This document shows positions 40,210 through 54,513 of a DNA stretch of 64,000 nt, piece by piece. This DNA comes from Acidobacteriota bacterium. Lineage in GTDB: Bacteria; Acidobacteriota; Polarisedimenticolia; JACPZX01. The notes below the pieces were generated by a model. It was not told where the DNA came from and made no database searches. It worked only from the letters and a program-made list of their open reading frames with translations. Numbering within the stretch: the stretch's first letter is position 1; every line of letters begins with the position of its first letter. The DNA lies in contig JACPZX010000060.1 of assembly GCA_016195325.1 (NCBI GenBank), forward strand, positions 1 through 64,000, given 5' to 3'. The position numbers were made by a program, and so were the translations under genes.

Positions 40210-43200
40210 TTGCGGATCCCCTGCCTCCTCATCCTCTCTATCGCTCTCGTCTCCGCAGCGCCTGCATTCGCCGCCGATCTCACGTTCGAGGAGCGTGTCG
40301 AGGCCCAGCGCGCGATCGAGCGCGTCTATTACTCCCACCAGATCGGCGCGACGCTCCGGTTCGATCAGGCGGTGCCGCAGGAGCTGCTCGAGAAGAAGGT
40401 GCGCACCTACCTCAAGGAATCCCTCGCGCTGGAGAAGTTCTGGCACACTCCGGTGACGGCGGAAATGTTGCGGACGGAGACTGCGAGGATCGTGAGAAGC
40501 ACGCGAATGCCCGAGCGGCTTCGTGAGCTTTTCGCGGCGCTCGACGAGGATCCTCTGTTGATTCAGGAATGCCTCATCAGGCCTCTCCTCGTCCACGGGC
40601 TGGCGAGGGGATTCTTCGCCTCGGATCCGCACCTGCAGGCGGCCAGCCGCGCGAGGGCCGAGACGCTCCGCGGGCGAATCCGCGATGGCCACGTCGATCC
40701 GGCTGCGGAGAGCGCCGGCAGAAGCGTGGAGACGATCGTGCGTCGGAGCGGCGCCGAGGCGCCGGAGTCAGCCGAGGCGATGGACGACCACGAGATGGTC
40801 GTCGGCCCCGAGGAGTACGACCGCCTTCGTCGGTCCGTGCCGGTTCAAGTTGGTCTCGCCGGTCCGGTCGAGGAAGACCGCTACACGTTCGTCGTCCGGG
40901 TCGTGCTCGACGATGCCGTCGACCGCCATCGCGTCGCGACGTTCACGATCCCGAAGGCCTCCTGGGACTCCTGGTGGCGGCGAACCGAGGCGGAACTCGA
41001 CGAGTCGACCGTTCAATCCGCCGCGACGGGATCGGTTCCCTCGCTCGGAGCCGCCTCGCCGGCGAGTCCGGCAGCCTGCCCCGATGAGTCGTGGGTGCAG
41101 AACTCCCTGAGCCATCCGCCGTACGTGACGCCCACGACATCCAACCAGGCCATCGTCTGGACGGGCAGTCTCGTTCTCGAGTTCGGAGGGTCCGGCGGCG
41201 ATACCGGGGCGCGATACGATCCGGCCACCGACACCGCCACGCCCATGGCCACGACGTTCATTCTGCAACTCCAGACTCGTCCCACGGGCGTCTGGACGGG
41301 CAGCCGGATGATCGTCTGGGGAGGGTACGACGGGGCTCCCTATTCCAGTGTCGGCGCGCTGTATGACCCGTTGACGGACAGCTGGACGCCGACTTCGACG
41401 GTGGGGGCTCCGAGCCCGCGTAGTCACCACACGGCCGTCTGGACCGGTACGCGGATGATCATCTACGGCGGCCGGTACGCCCCTCGATTCATCGCTTCCC
41501 TCAACACCGGCGGCATCTACGACCCGCAGACAGACACATGGACAGGGTTGTTCGCGGGATCGTACGAGGTGCCCACGGGGCGGAACGATCACTCCGCAAT
41601 CTGGACCGGGAGCCGGATGATCGTGTGGGGAGGTCGCACGATTCCGGGAGCGCCGACCCCCAGCGCGCTCCTCAACTCCGGCTTTCAGTACGATCCCGTC
41701 ACCAACACGGGCACCGCGCTCGCCACCGGAGGAGCACCTTCCGTGAGGGAACTCCATCGCGCCGTCTGGACTGGAAGTCGCATGCTGATCTGGGGCGGGG
41801 ATGTCGGCGGCGGCCGATACGATCCGGCCACCAACATGTGGGCGCCGATCTCGACGTCCAACGCGCCGCAGGGAATTCTCGGCCCGAGCGCCGTCTGGAC
41901 GGGATCGGTGATGGTCGCATGGGGGGGATCGGATGGCACGAGCTCATGGAACACCGGCGGCCGCTACGACCCGGTCGCCGATTCATGGGCGCCGACCTCG
42001 CTCCTGAATGCGCCGGCCGCGCGTTCGAATCACGGCGCGGTCTGGGCGGGCTCCGTCATGGTCATCTCGTCCGGGAGCAGCAGGGGCCGGTACGATCCCG
42101 CGTCCGATCTCTGGCTGCCGGCGATGCCGCCGCTGACGCCCACGGCACGGGACAGCCACGTCTCCGTATGGACCGGATCGAGGATGTTCGTCTGGGGTGG
42201 GTATCCGGTGACGTCGAACCCAGGGGGGCTCTACGATCCCGCCACCGATACGTGGGCGCAGGTGGCCACGCTCAACCAACCCGCGCCGCGCTCGAGCGCG
42301 ACCGCCGTGTGGACGGGGACTTCGGCCGTCATCTGGGGAGGCCAGGTCCTCAACTCGAACATCGGAGGCCGGTACAATCCGATCTCCGACTCCTGGTCGG
42401 CCACCACCGCTGCGAACGCGCCCGCCACGCGCTGGAACCATACCGCAGTCTGGACCGGAAGCCGCATGATTGTCTGGGGAGGCTGGGACGGTACCACCCC
42501 CATGAACACGGGGGGGATCTACGACCCGGTGGCCGACGCCTGGACTCTCAGCTCCGGCGCCAATGCACCGCCGCCGCGACAATCGCACTACGCGGTCTGG
42601 TCCGGCTCGAGGATGATCATCTGGGGCGGGTATGGCGCGTCGTCAGGGTTGAACAACGGCGGGCGCTTCGATCCCGGCTCGAATACCTGGAGCCCCATGA
42701 GCGTCGCCGGCGCGCCTTCCGCCCGATCGGAGGCGACCGCGATCTGGACCGGCACGCGGATGATCATCTGGGGTGGCGGGGACGGCACGGGCGCTTTCAA
42801 CAGCGGCGGCAGATACGATCCGGTCGCCGACACGTGGTCCGCGACATCGACCGCGGCAGCTCCGACGGGAAGGGCCCGCCATTCGGCCGTATGGACCAAC
42901 TCTGCCATGATCGTGTGGGGAGGCTACCCCGGGTTCGGCGGCCCCATGAACACCGGGGGGAGGTACGTCGATTCGACGGACGTCTGGTCACCCACGTCGA
43001 CCGTCGGTGCCCCTTCGCCGCGACAGAATCACACCGCAGTCTGGGACGGGAGCGCGATGCTGCTCTGGGGCGGCTCCCCGGACCCCTCTTCTCCCATCGG
43101 ATCCGGGGCAACGTACGTTTTCGATCTTTCGAACGACCTGGACCACGACGGGTACACGGCCTGCAACGGCGAGTGCGACGACAGTCGCGCGAGCGTGTAT

Positions 43201-43809
43201 CCGGGGGCGCGCCAGATCTGCGACGGCCTGAACAACAATTGCAGCGATCCTATCTGGCCGAGCGTGGGCGCGACGGAGTCCGATACCGACGGTGACGGAC
43301 TCAAGCTCTGCGAGGGTGACTGCGACGACACGAACGCGACGGTCTACCCGGGGGCTCGCCAGACCTGTGATGGAGTCAACCACGATTGCTCCGATCCGAG
43401 CTGGCCGTCGACCGCGACTCTGACGCTCGACTCGGACGGAGACGGGGTCATGCGCTGCGCGTACGACTGCGACGACTCGAACGCCCAGATCTGGGCCACG
43501 CCCGGTGAGGTGCAGAACGCGACGTTCACGGGAGGATCCAATCCGGTCCTGTCCTGGAGCCTGCCCGCACTTCCGGGCGGGACGTCCCTGCTCTACGACG
43601 TCCTCCGCTCGGACCTGAAGTCGAACTTCACGACGGGTGCCGGCTGTTTTTCCGACATGACGGCGACGTCGCTGACGACGAGCCAGGCACCCGCCCTGGG
43701 ACACGCCTACTTCTTCCTGATCCGAGCGCAGGACAACTGCTCGTCGGGCCAGGGGACGCTCGGGGCGTACTCCAACGGCACGCCGCGGCCAGGGAGGAGC
43801 TGTCCGTAG
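40210..43809 (+). CDS. Secreted kelch-repeat protein with MopE-type repeats
   Basis: About 1199 aa. A signal peptide (CLLILSIALVSAAPAFA) is followed by a helical SurA-N-like region over about residues 25-270 (DLTFEERVEAQRAIERVYYS). Fourteen kelch-like blades of about 50 residues run from about residue 310 to 965, each with a core like AVWTGSRMIVWGG and RYDPATDTW. Two MopE-type repeats follow (VYPGARQICDGLNNNC, VYPGARQTCDGVNHDC) and a 100-residue C-terminal module ending RSCP. I prefer the TTG at 40210: GGAGGG lies six bases upstream, it aligns with the ATG of the preceding gene's duplicated leader, and it gives a clean signal peptide. An ATG at 40192 lacks an SD. Probably exported; binding or surface role inferred. 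Confidence 0.82.
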   Translation: MRIPCLLILSIALVSAAPAFAADLTFEERVEAQRAIERVYYSHQIGATLRFDQAVPQELLEKKVRTYLKESLALEKFWHTPVTAEMLRTETARIVRSTRMPERLRELFAALDEDPLLIQECLIRPLLVHGLARGFFASDPHLQAASRARAETLRGRIRDGHVDPAAESAGRSVETIVRRSGAEAPESAEAMDDHEMVVGPEEYDRLRRSVPVQVGLAGPVEEDRYTFVVRVVLDDAVDRHRVATFTIPKASWDSWWRRTEAELDESTVQSAATGSVPSLGAASPASPAACPDESWVQNSLSHPPYVTPTTSNQAIVWTGSLVLEFGGSGGDTGARYDPATDTATPMATTFILQLQTRPTGVWTGSRMIVWGGYDGAPYSSVGALYDPLTDSWTPTSTVGAPSPRSHHTAVWTGTRMIIYGGRYAPRFIASLNTGGIYDPQTDTWTGLFAGSYEVPTGRNDHSAIWTGSRMIVWGGRTIPGAPTPSALLNSGFQYDPVTNTGTALATGGAPSVRELHRAVWTGSRMLIWGGDVGGGRYDPATNMWAPISTSNAPQGILGPSAVWTGSVMVAWGGSDGTSSWNTGGRYDPVADSWAPTSLLNAPAARSNHGAVWAGSVMVISSGSSRGRYDPASDLWLPAMPPLTPTARDSHVSVWTGSRMFVWGGYPVTSNPGGLYDPATDTWAQVATLNQPAPRSSATAVWTGTSAVIWGGQVLNSNIGGRYNPISDSWSATTAANAPATRWNHTAVWTGSRMIVWGGWDGTTPMNTGGIYDPVADAWTLSSGANAPPPRQSHYAVWSGSRMIIWGGYGASSGLNNGGRFDPGSNTWSPMSVAGAPSARSEATAIWTGTRMIIWGGGDGTGAFNSGGRYDPVADTWSATSTAAAPTGRARHSAVWTNSAMIVWGGYPGFGGPMNTGGRYVDSTDVWSPTSTVGAPSPRQNHTAVWDGSAMLLWGGSPDPSSPIGSGATYVFDLSNDLDHDGYTACNGECDDSRASVYPGARQICDGLNNNCSDPIWPSVGATESDTDGDGLKLCEGDCDDTNATVYPGARQTCDGVNHDCSDPSWPSTATLTLDSDGDGVMRCAYDCDDSNAQIWATPGEVQNATFTGGSNPVLSWSLPALPGGTSLLYDVLRSDLKSNFTTGAGCFSDMTATSLTTSQAPALGHAYFFLIRAQDNCSSGQGTLGAYSNGTPRPGRSCP
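41150..43085 (+). repeat. Tandem coding repeat, 14 kelch units
   Basis: About 14 diverged units of roughly 130-165 bp encode the blade core (V/I)WTGxRM(I/L)xWGG. The units are similar at the DNA level around gtctggac..ggcagccggatgatc, which makes this stretch prone to repeat-number change and to assembly error. Confidence 0.8.
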
Positions 43810-43837
43810 CCGAGCTTCGCGCCTTCCGGCCCGCGTC

Positions 43838-43866
43838 TTGACGCCGCCGCGCCATCGGGCTAGCAT
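43838..43866 (+). promoter_or_regulatory. Promoter for tRNA-Lys
   Basis: TTGACG at 43838-43843, a 17-base spacer and TAGCAT at 43861-43866, ending 35 bases before the tRNA. Confidence 0.5.
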
Positions 43867-43901
43867 CCGCGCCTCAAGTCACAAAGCGCTTGCGGTGGGT
43901 C

Positions 43902-43977
43902 GGGCCGATAGCTCAATTGGCAGAGCAGCAGACTCTTAATCTGCGGGTTGGAGGTTCGATTCCTCCTCGGCTCACCA
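43902..43977 (+). tRNA. tRNA-Lys (CTT)
   Basis: 76 nt. Acceptor GGGCCGA/TCGGCTC has one G-U pair, anticodon stem GCAGA/TCTGC, loop CTCTTAA with anticodon CTT. CCA is encoded. Confidence 0.94.
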
Positions 43978-44111
43978 GCCCCCGGCCGCTGAAATCTTGA
44001 AGACAGACCCCGCCGATCCTGCTGTATACTCGCGCCGCACACCCGGAAGCGGCGCGGTGCCCCGGGGATGAACGCGATCCCGCGGAGGGCGCCGGACGCT
44101 TCGGCCGCGCC

Positions 44112-44196
44112 GCGAAAGTGGCGGAACTGGCAGACGCGCCGGACTTAGGATCCGGTGGGGCAACCCATGGGGGTTCGACTCCCCCCTTTCGCACCA
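44112..44196 (+). tRNA. tRNA-Leu (TAG)
   Basis: 85 nt with a long variable arm (class II). Acceptor GCGAAAG/CTTTCGC is perfect, anticodon stem CCGGA/TCCGG, loop CTTAGGA with anticodon TAG. CCA is encoded. A TATACT at 44025-44030 upstream may be the -10 for this tRNA and tig. Confidence 0.94.
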
Positions 44197-44267
44197 CGCG
44201 CGACGGCCGCGGGGCCTGACGGCCTCGACCCCCGCACCGGACGAGTTGAGAGGACCGTGAGACCAGC

Positions 44268-45542
44268 GTGAAAGTATCCGTCACCGACCTCGGCCCCTGC
44301 CGGAAATCGCTCGCCGTCGAGCTGCCGCCCGCGGTGATCCGCGACGAGTACGAGAAGGCCTTCCGCGACTTCTCGCGCGGGGTGCGCCTCGACGGCTTCC
44401 GCAAGGGCAAGGTGCCCAAGCACGTCGTGGAGCAGCGCTTCGGCAAGGAGATCGAGCAGGAGGTGGTCGAGCACCTCATCCGCGACTACTCCGCGTCGGC
44501 GCTCGAAGAGTCGGGGCTCGCGCCCCTCCACGCGCCCATCCTCAAGGACTACAAGTTCGGGCGGGAGACCGGCCTTTCGTTCGTCACCGAGTTCGAGGTG
44601 CGCCCGAAGATCGTCGCGACGGGCTACCGGAACCTCAACGTGCCGAGGCGCACGGTCGAGGTGAAGGACACGGATGTCGCGGCCGCGCTCGAGGATCTCA
44701 GGGAGCGCGCGGCGCGGTTCGAGGGGATCGAAGGGCGCGGCGTCGAGCCGGGCGACCATGTTCTCGCCGACGTGACCGGCAGCGTGGAGGGGAGCGACCA
44801 CGAGCCCTTCCGCAACGACGACGTGTTCTTCGAGATCGGCTCCGCCGGCCCGCACCCCGAGCTGACGGACGAGATCCGCGGGATGACCCCCGGCGTCGAG
44901 CGGACGTTCGGCATCCTGTACCCCCAGGATCATCCCAACACGGGCTTCGCCGGGAAGCGCGTCGTCTACTCGATCCGGCTCAAGGAGATCAAGACGAAGC
45001 TCCTGCCGGAGCTCGACGACGAGTTCGCGAAGACGGTCGGCTCGACCGACACTCTGGCCGCGTTCCGCGAGCGCGTGCGCGGCGATCTGCAGAGGATCGG
45101 GAACCTCCGCGAGCGGGACGAGGCGCGCCGCCGGGCTCTCGACTTCGTGCTGGAGGCGAACGCGTCGGTTGCGGTCCCGGAATCCCTCGTCGACGATCAG
45201 ATCGAGGGGGAGATCGAGGACACGGTCCGATCGATGACGTCGCAGGGGATGGATCCGAGAGACGCCGGGGTCGACTGGGACGAGATCCGGAAGGAGCACC
45301 GCGAGCCGGCCAGCCGGTTCGTGCGCGGAATCCTGCTTCTCGACGCGATCGGCGAGGCCGAGGGGCTCGAGGTGGCGGCAGGCGAGGTCGACGCCGCCCT
45401 GGACCACGAGGGCGCGCGAAGGAAACTGAGCCCCGAGGCGCTCCGGGCGCGGTGGGAGAAAGACGGACGGCTGGATTCGCTCAAACGTCAGATTCTACGG
45501 GAGAAAGTCCTTGACTTCCTCCTGACACCGGCTAATATTTGA
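44268..45542 (+). CDS. tig: Trigger factor
   Basis: 424-aa ribosome-associated chaperone, near the usual length. The ribosome-docking signature is LDGFRKGKVPKHVVEQRFGK near residue 42. The FKBP-type PPIase domain lies around residues 155-245 (GVEPGDHVLADVTGSVEG, GAGFAGKRVVYSI-like end seen as GFAGKRVVYSIRLKEIK). The remaining two-thirds form the helical substrate cradle. The start is a GTG at 44268, the only in-frame start before the conserved beginning KVSVTDLGPC. It heads tig-clpP-clpX-lon, a classic order that couples folding of new chains to their degradation. It lies 71 bp after tRNA-Leu. Confidence 0.95.
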   Translation: MKVSVTDLGPCRKSLAVELPPAVIRDEYEKAFRDFSRGVRLDGFRKGKVPKHVVEQRFGKEIEQEVVEHLIRDYSASALEESGLAPLHAPILKDYKFGRETGLSFVTEFEVRPKIVATGYRNLNVPRRTVEVKDTDVAAALEDLRERAARFEGIEGRGVEPGDHVLADVTGSVEGSDHEPFRNDDVFFEIGSAGPHPELTDEIRGMTPGVERTFGILYPQDHPNTGFAGKRVVYSIRLKEIKTKLLPELDDEFAKTVGSTDTLAAFRERVRGDLQRIGNLRERDEARRRALDFVLEANASVAVPESLVDDQIEGEIEDTVRSMTSQGMDPRDAGVDWDEIRKEHREPASRFVRGILLLDAIGEAEGLEVAAGEVDAALDHEGARRKLSPEALRARWEKDGRLDSLKRQILREKVLDFLLTPANI

Positions 45543-45561
45543 GGCGCCGGGGGAGCCATAA

Positions 45562-46146
45562 ATGCCTTTGATTCCGATGGTTGTGGAGCAAACCAACCGC
45601 GGAGAGCGCGCCTACGACATCTACTCCCGTCTCCTCAAAGACAACATCATCTTCATCGGGGACGCGATTGACGACCACCTCTCGAACCTGGTCATCGCCC
45701 AGTTGCTGTTCCTCGAGGCCGAAGATCCGGACAAAGACATCCACATCTACATCAACTCGCCCGGCGGCTCGGTGACGGCGGGGCTCGCCATCTACGACAC
45801 GATGCAGTTCGTGAAGCCCGACATCTCCACGATCTGCATCGGGCAGGCCGCGAGCATGGCCGCCGTGCTCCTCGCGGCGGGGGAGCCCAAGAAGCGGTTC
45901 GCGCTCCCGAATTCCCGCATCCTCATCCACCAGCCGATGGGAGGGTACTCGGGGCAGGCCTCCGACATCGACATCCACGCGCGCGAGATCCTGCGCATCC
46001 GCGATCGGCTGAATCTGATCCTCGTGAAGCACTCGAAGCAGACCAAGGAAGTGATCGAGCGCGACACCGACCGGGATTTCATCCTGACGGCCGAGCAGAC
46101 CGTAGAATACGGCATCATCGACCAGGTGCTGCACCACCGGGACTAG
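45562..46146 (+). CDS. clpP: ATP-dependent Clp protease proteolytic subunit
   Basis: 194 aa, full length. Serine-protease triad: Ser in [16 protein letters not shown] (about residue 98), His in [15 protein letters not shown] (about 123), Asp in the [13 protein letters not shown] to [11 protein letters not shown] region (about 172). The handle region and N-terminal axial loop ([20 protein letters not shown]) are normal. ClpP forms a 14-subunit chamber fed by ClpX, encoded 27 bp downstream. It follows tig by 19 bp. Confidence 0.97.
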   Translation: MPLIPMVVEQTNRGERAYDIYSRLLKDNIIFIGDAIDDHLSNLVIAQLLFLEAEDPDKDIHIYINSPGGSVTAGLAIYDTMQFVKPDISTICIGQAASMAAVLLAAGEPKKRFALPNSRILIHQPMGGYSGQASDIDIHAREILRIRDRLNLILVKHSKQTKEVIERDTDRDFILTAEQTVEYGIIDQVLHHRD

Positions 46147-46173
46147 GCGGGCAGGCCGGGGCTGGAGCTGACG

Positions 46174-47412
<1,239 letters not shown>

Positions 47413-47449
47413 AATTCCCCCATCACCCCGAAATCACAGGTGCCCCCGG

Positions 47450-49864
<2,415 letters not shown>

Positions 49865-49904
49865 GCGCCGGCCGGGACGCGCCGGCCGCGCGACGCGCGG
49901 CTCG

Positions 49905-50498
49905 ATGAAGGTCACGAGCAGCGCCTTTTTTGCGGGCGCGGCGGATCGTTCCCGGTTTCCGGCGGGAGAGCGCCACGAGATCGCGTTCATCGGGCGCTCC
50001 AACGTCGGCAAGTCGAGCGTTATCAACAGCCTTCTCGGCGTCACGGGCCTCGCCAGGGTCAGCCGGACGCCGGGGCGGACCCAGGAAGTCCACTTCTATC
50101 TCATCAACGGGGCGTTTTTTTTCGTTGATTTGCCGGGTTATGGCTACGCGCGCGCGCCGGAGCAGGTCCGGGAGCAGCTCTCGGGGCTCATCGACGCGTA
50201 CCTCACGGCCCGGGACAGGCTCAGGATGGTTTTCCTGCTCGTGGACTCGCGCCACGAGCCGATGGAATCGGACGTGGCCTTGAGCCGCTGGCTCACGGCG
50301 CGGGGCACGCCATACCAGGTGGTACTGACCAAGATCGACAAGCTTTCGCGTGGTGCGTGGGAGGGAACGCGCCTCAGGGCCGGCAAGGCCCTCGGCGCAG
50401 ACAACGCCGTCGTCCACTCGTCGAAGACGGGAGAGGGAAGGAAGAAGCTGTGGCAGATCATCGAGCACCGAATCGGATGGGGCAGCAGCCCGACGTGA
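49905..50498 (+). CDS. engB: Ribosome-biogenesis GTPase EngB (YsxC/YihA)
   Basis: 197-aa GTPase needed for late assembly of the 50S subunit. G1 is [20 protein letters not shown]2/switch region [18 protein letters not shown]3 [14 protein letters not shown]4 [13 protein letters not shown]. Length and order match the family. Its stop overlaps the likely rho start as GTGA, linking it to the downstream gene. Confidence 0.95.
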   Translation: MKVTSSAFFAGAADRSRFPAGERHEIAFIGRSNVGKSSVINSLLGVTGLARVSRTPGRTQEVHFYLINGAFFFVDLPGYGYARAPEQVREQLSGLIDAYLTARDRLRMVFLLVDSRHEPMESDVALSRWLTARGTPYQVVLTKIDKLSRGAWEGTRLRAGKALGADNAVVHSSKTGEGRKKLWQIIEHRIGWGSSPT

Positions 50499-52030
50499 AC
50501 AACCGTGGGGCGGCGCCGCGAGGTAACTTCGCCCGCAACGGAAACCGTGACGGCGGCGGGGGCCATCCCCGCCACAGTCACCCGCGCCACAAGGGGCAGC
50601 AGCATCAGCGCCACGGCACGCCCCACGACGGCAACACGCGCGAAGGCCGCATGAACACCCAGGGCCTCCCCGACGACGCCGCCATCGACGCCGCCGCCGA
50701 GGCGGCGGAGGCCGAAGCCGCCCAGGCCGCGGCCGACGGCCAGGCCGGGACCGCCGGGCCACCCAAGCCCGTCCTGAACATCGCGACGCTCAAGGCGATG
50801 GCGATCAACGATCTCGCCAAGGTCGCCCGCGACATGGGAGTGCAGGGGGCGACGGGCGTCCGCAAGCAGGATCTCATCTTCAAGATCCTCCAGGCGCAGA
50901 CCGAGAAGAACGGCCTGATCTTCTCCGAGGGCGTCCTCGAGTGCCTCCCCGACGGGTTCGGTTTCCTCAGGGCCCCGCAGTACAACTACCTCCCCAGCCC
51001 CGACGACATCTACGTCTCCCCCTCCCAGATCCGCCGCTTCGACCTGCACACCGGCGACACCGTGAGCGGCCAGGTGCGGCCGCCGAAGGACGGCGAGCGC
51101 TACTTCGCCCTGATCAAGGTCGAGGCGATCAACTTCGAGACTCCGGAGGCGGCGCGCGACAAGATCTTCTTCGAGAACCTCACGCCGCTCTACCCGATGG
51201 AGAGGCTCAAGCTCGAGACCGACCGGGAAGGGACGTCGGGCCGGGTCATGGATCTCCTGACTCCGATCGGCAAGGGGCAGCGCGGGCTCATCGTCTCCCC
51301 GCCGCGCACCGGCAAGACGATGCTCCTCCAGTCGATCGCCAACAGCGTCGCCAAGAACCATCCCGAGGTCTTCCTCATCGTGCTGCTCATCGACGAGCGG
51401 CCCGAGGAGGTCACCGACATGGAGCGCACCGTCAAGGGGGAGGTCATCTCATCGACCTTCGACGAGCCGGCTTCCCGGCACGTCCAGGTGGCCGAGATGG
51501 TCATCGAGAAGGCGAAGCGTCTCGTCGAGCACAAGAAGGACGTCGTCATCCTCCTCGACTCCATCACGAGGCTCGCCCGCGCCTACAACACCATCACCCC
51601 GCCGTCGGGGAAGGTGCTCTCGGGCGGTATCGACGCCAACGCGCTCCAGAAGCCGAAGCGCTTCTTCGGCGCGGCGCGCAACATCGAGGAGGGGGGGAGC
51701 CTCACGATCATGGCGACCGCGCTCATCGACACCGGGTCGCGCATGGACGACATCATCTTCGAGGAGTTCAAGGGGACCGGCAACATGGAGCTGCACCTCG
51801 ACCGGAAGCTCGCCGACCGGCGCGTCTTCCCGGCGATGGACATCAGCCGCAGCGGAACCCGGAAAGAGGAGCTGCTCCTGGTCAAGAAGGACCTCGATCG
51901 CTCGTGGGTCCTCCGCAAGGTGCTCAACCAGCTCTCACCCCCCGAGGCGATGGAGCTGCTCATCGACAAGATCGGCAAGACCAAGGCGAACAAGGAGTTC
52001 CTCGACTCGATGTCGGAGGCGATCTCCTAG
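50495..52030 (+). CDS. rho: Transcription termination factor Rho
   Basis: 511 aa from the GTG at 50495 (alternatives: ATG at 50477 or ATG at 50651, the latter giving 459 aa). The first 90 residues are low-complexity, rich in Arg, Gly, His and Asn ([20 protein letters not shown]), then Ala/Glu-rich. After that: the Rho N-terminal helix domain ([20 protein letters not shown]), cold-shock RNA-binding domain ([20 protein letters not shown]), and RecA-like motor with Walker [20 protein letters not shown] and the [19 protein letters not shown] region. It is a hexameric RNA helicase ending untranslated transcripts. With few U-tract terminators in this GC-rich window, Rho should be important. Confidence 0.93.
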   Translation: MNNRGAAPRGNFARNGNRDGGGGHPRHSHPRHKGQQHQRHGTPHDGNTREGRMNTQGLPDDAAIDAAAEAAEAEAAQAAADGQAGTAGPPKPVLNIATLKAMAINDLAKVARDMGVQGATGVRKQDLIFKILQAQTEKNGLIFSEGVLECLPDGFGFLRAPQYNYLPSPDDIYVSPSQIRRFDLHTGDTVSGQVRPPKDGERYFALIKVEAINFETPEAARDKIFFENLTPLYPMERLKLETDREGTSGRVMDLLTPIGKGQRGLIVSPPRTGKTMLLQSIANSVAKNHPEVFLIVLLIDERPEEVTDMERTVKGEVISSTFDEPASRHVQVAEMVIEKAKRLVEHKKDVVILLDSITRLARAYNTITPPSGKVLSGGIDANALQKPKRFFGAARNIEEGGSLTIMATALIDTGSRMDDIIFEEFKGTGNMELHLDRKLADRRVFPAMDISRSGTRKEELLLVKKDLDRSWVLRKVLNQLSPPEAMELLIDKIGKTKANKEFLDSMSEAIS

Positions 52031-52046
52031 CGGCCCGGCGCGTCGG

Positions 52047-52077
52047 TTGGACAGCCGGGGGCGGTGTCCTCTATAAT
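52047..52077 (+). promoter_or_regulatory. Promoter for rpmE-prfA-prmC-moeA
   Basis: TTGGAC at 52047-52052 and a consensus TATAAT at 52072-52077 with a 19-base spacer, just after the rho stop. The transcript would have a leader of about 115 nt before rpmE. Confidence 0.6.
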
Positions 52078-52119
52078 CGCCCCCTTTCCACAGATTCCCG
52101 AGAGAGGCCCCCGAACCGC

Positions 52120-52142
52120 CCGCCGGACGACGCGCCCGGCGG
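52120..52142 (+). promoter_or_regulatory. Hairpin in the rpmE leader
   Basis: CCGCCGG at 52120-52126 pairs with CCGGCGG at 52136-52142 around a nine-base loop, within the leader of the L31 gene. Ribosomal-protein leaders are often autoregulated, but this stem is short and GC-rich sequence makes such stems common by chance. Confidence 0.25.
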
Positions 52143-52198
52143 CGGCGCGACGGAATCACGACGGGCGGCCTGACCCCGGGAGAAACGAGAGGATCGAC

Positions 52199-52462
52199 GT
52201 GAAGAAGGGCATCCACCCCGAGTACCACGACGTCACGGTGAGCTGCGCCTGCGGCGAGAAGTTCGTCACCCGCTCGACCCGCAAGGATCTGCGTCTCGAG
52301 ATCTGCTCCAAGTGCCATCCGTTCTTCACGGGCAAGCAGAAGCTCATCGACACCGCCGGCCGCGTCGAGCGTTTCACCAGGCGCTACGAGAAGAAGGACA
52401 AGCCCGCCGCGAAGCGTCCCGGGATGCCCACCGGGCCCATTCCTTCGCCGGGCCGCTCCTAG
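52199..52462 (+). CDS. rpmE: Ribosomal protein L31, zinc-binding type
   Basis: 87 aa. The start is GTG at 52199, with AGAGGA six bases upstream and the family beginning [15 protein letters not shown]. The cysteines of the zinc-binding (C+) form are present: VSCACGEKF and [16 protein letters not shown]. The C-terminal tail ([19 protein letters not shown]) is longer than in E. coli L31 (70 aa). L31 bridges the large and small ribosomal subunits. It precedes prfA by 66 bp. Confidence 0.94.
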   Translation: MKKGIHPEYHDVTVSCACGEKFVTRSTRKDLRLEICSKCHPFFTGKQKLIDTAGRVERFTRRYEKKDKPAAKRPGMPTGPIPSPGRS

Positions 52463-52528
52463 ATCGTCCCCGTTCACCCGGGCGGCACCCGCCCTCCCGG
52501 GAATGATCCGTCCCGAGGTGGCGCGCCC

Positions 52529-53617
<1,089 letters not shown>

Positions 53618-53631
53618 CGGAGGGACTCCCC

Positions 53632-54513
53632 GTGCCCGCGATCGGCCGCCTGCTCGAGAACGCCGCGGCGCGCCTCTCCTCGGCCGGCATCGCCAGCCAC
53701 CGCCTCGACGCGGAGCTCCTCCTGGCCCACATCCTCAACGTCCGCCGCGCGGCGATCCTCGCGCGCGCCGAGGCGAGCGTCGAAGACGAGGAGGCCGCGC
53801 GGTTCGAGGAGATGGTGACGCGCCGCGCGGCGCGCGTGCCGGTCGCCTACATCGTCGGCTCGAAGGAGTTCTGGTCGCTCGACTTCGCGGTGAACCCGGC
53901 CGTCCTCATCCCGCGCCCCGAGACCGAGACGGTCGTCGAGGAGGCGCTGCGCGCGCTCGCCTCCACCGCCTCCCCGAAGCCCGTGGCGGTCGATGTCGGG
54001 ACCGGGGCGGGGCCCATCGCCGTCTCGCTCCTGCACGAGAGGCCCGATCTCGAGGTCCTCGCCATCGATCTCTCCGAGGCCGCCCTCGCCGTCGCGCGCG
54101 CCAACGCGGAGCGTCACGGCGTCGCCTCGCGCATCCACTTCCACCGAGGCGATCTCCTGGCGCCGCTCCTCGCCCGGAGCTCCCCGCGCGTCGATCTCGT
54201 CGTGTCGAACCCTCCCTACGTGGGCCTCGACGAGCCCGTCGACCCCGAGGTCGCCGCCGCGGAGCCGAAGGAGGCGATCTTCGGAGGGCGCGAGGGAAGC
54301 GAGGTCATCGAGCGGCTCGTGCCGCAGGCCGCGAAGGCGCTGGCCCCCGGCGGCCACCTCGTGCTCGAGATCTCCCCGGCGCGGGAGCGCGCCGTGAGGG
54401 GCTTCCTCGGAAGCGGCGCGGGGGCGCTCTTCTGGACCGACGTGAAGATCGTCCCCGATCTCGCCGGCCGCGCCCGGGTCGTCTCGGCGCGCCGGACCGG
54501 GATCCACCCGTGA
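53632..54513 (+). CDS. prmC: Release-factor glutamine methyltransferase
   Basis: 293 aa. N-terminal helical bundle (residues 1-90) then a SAM-binding Rossmann domain: AVDVGTGAGPIAVSLLHERP, VLAIDLSEAALAVARANAER, and the catalytic NPPY in VDLVVSNPPYVGLDEPVDPE. It methylates the Gln of the GGQ motif of RF1 and RF2 to raise termination efficiency. The start is GTG at 53632. The stop overlaps moeA as GTGA. Confidence 0.95.
   Translation: MPAIGRLLENAAARLSSAGIASHRLDAELLLAHILNVRRAAILARAEASVEDEEAARFEEMVTRRAARVPVAYIVGSKEFWSLDFAVNPAVLIPRPETETVVEEALRALASTASPKPVAVDVGTGAGPIAVSLLHERPDLEVLAIDLSEAALAVARANAERHGVASRIHFHRGDLLAPLLARSSPRVDLVVSNPPYVGLDEPVDPEVAAAEPKEAIFGGREGSEVIERLVPQAAKALAPGGHLVLEISPARERAVRGFLGSGAGALFWTDVKIVPDLAGRARVVSARRTGIHP

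Noticed and set aside
41150-43085. Regular repeats considered as a CRISPR or satellite array
   Set aside because: They are diverged, in frame and encode kelch blades, with no constant repeat/spacer pattern.
44197-44267. CIRCE-type heat-shock operator before tig
   Set aside because: No TTAGCACTC/GAGTGCTAA inverted repeat is present there or elsewhere before clpP, clpX or lon.
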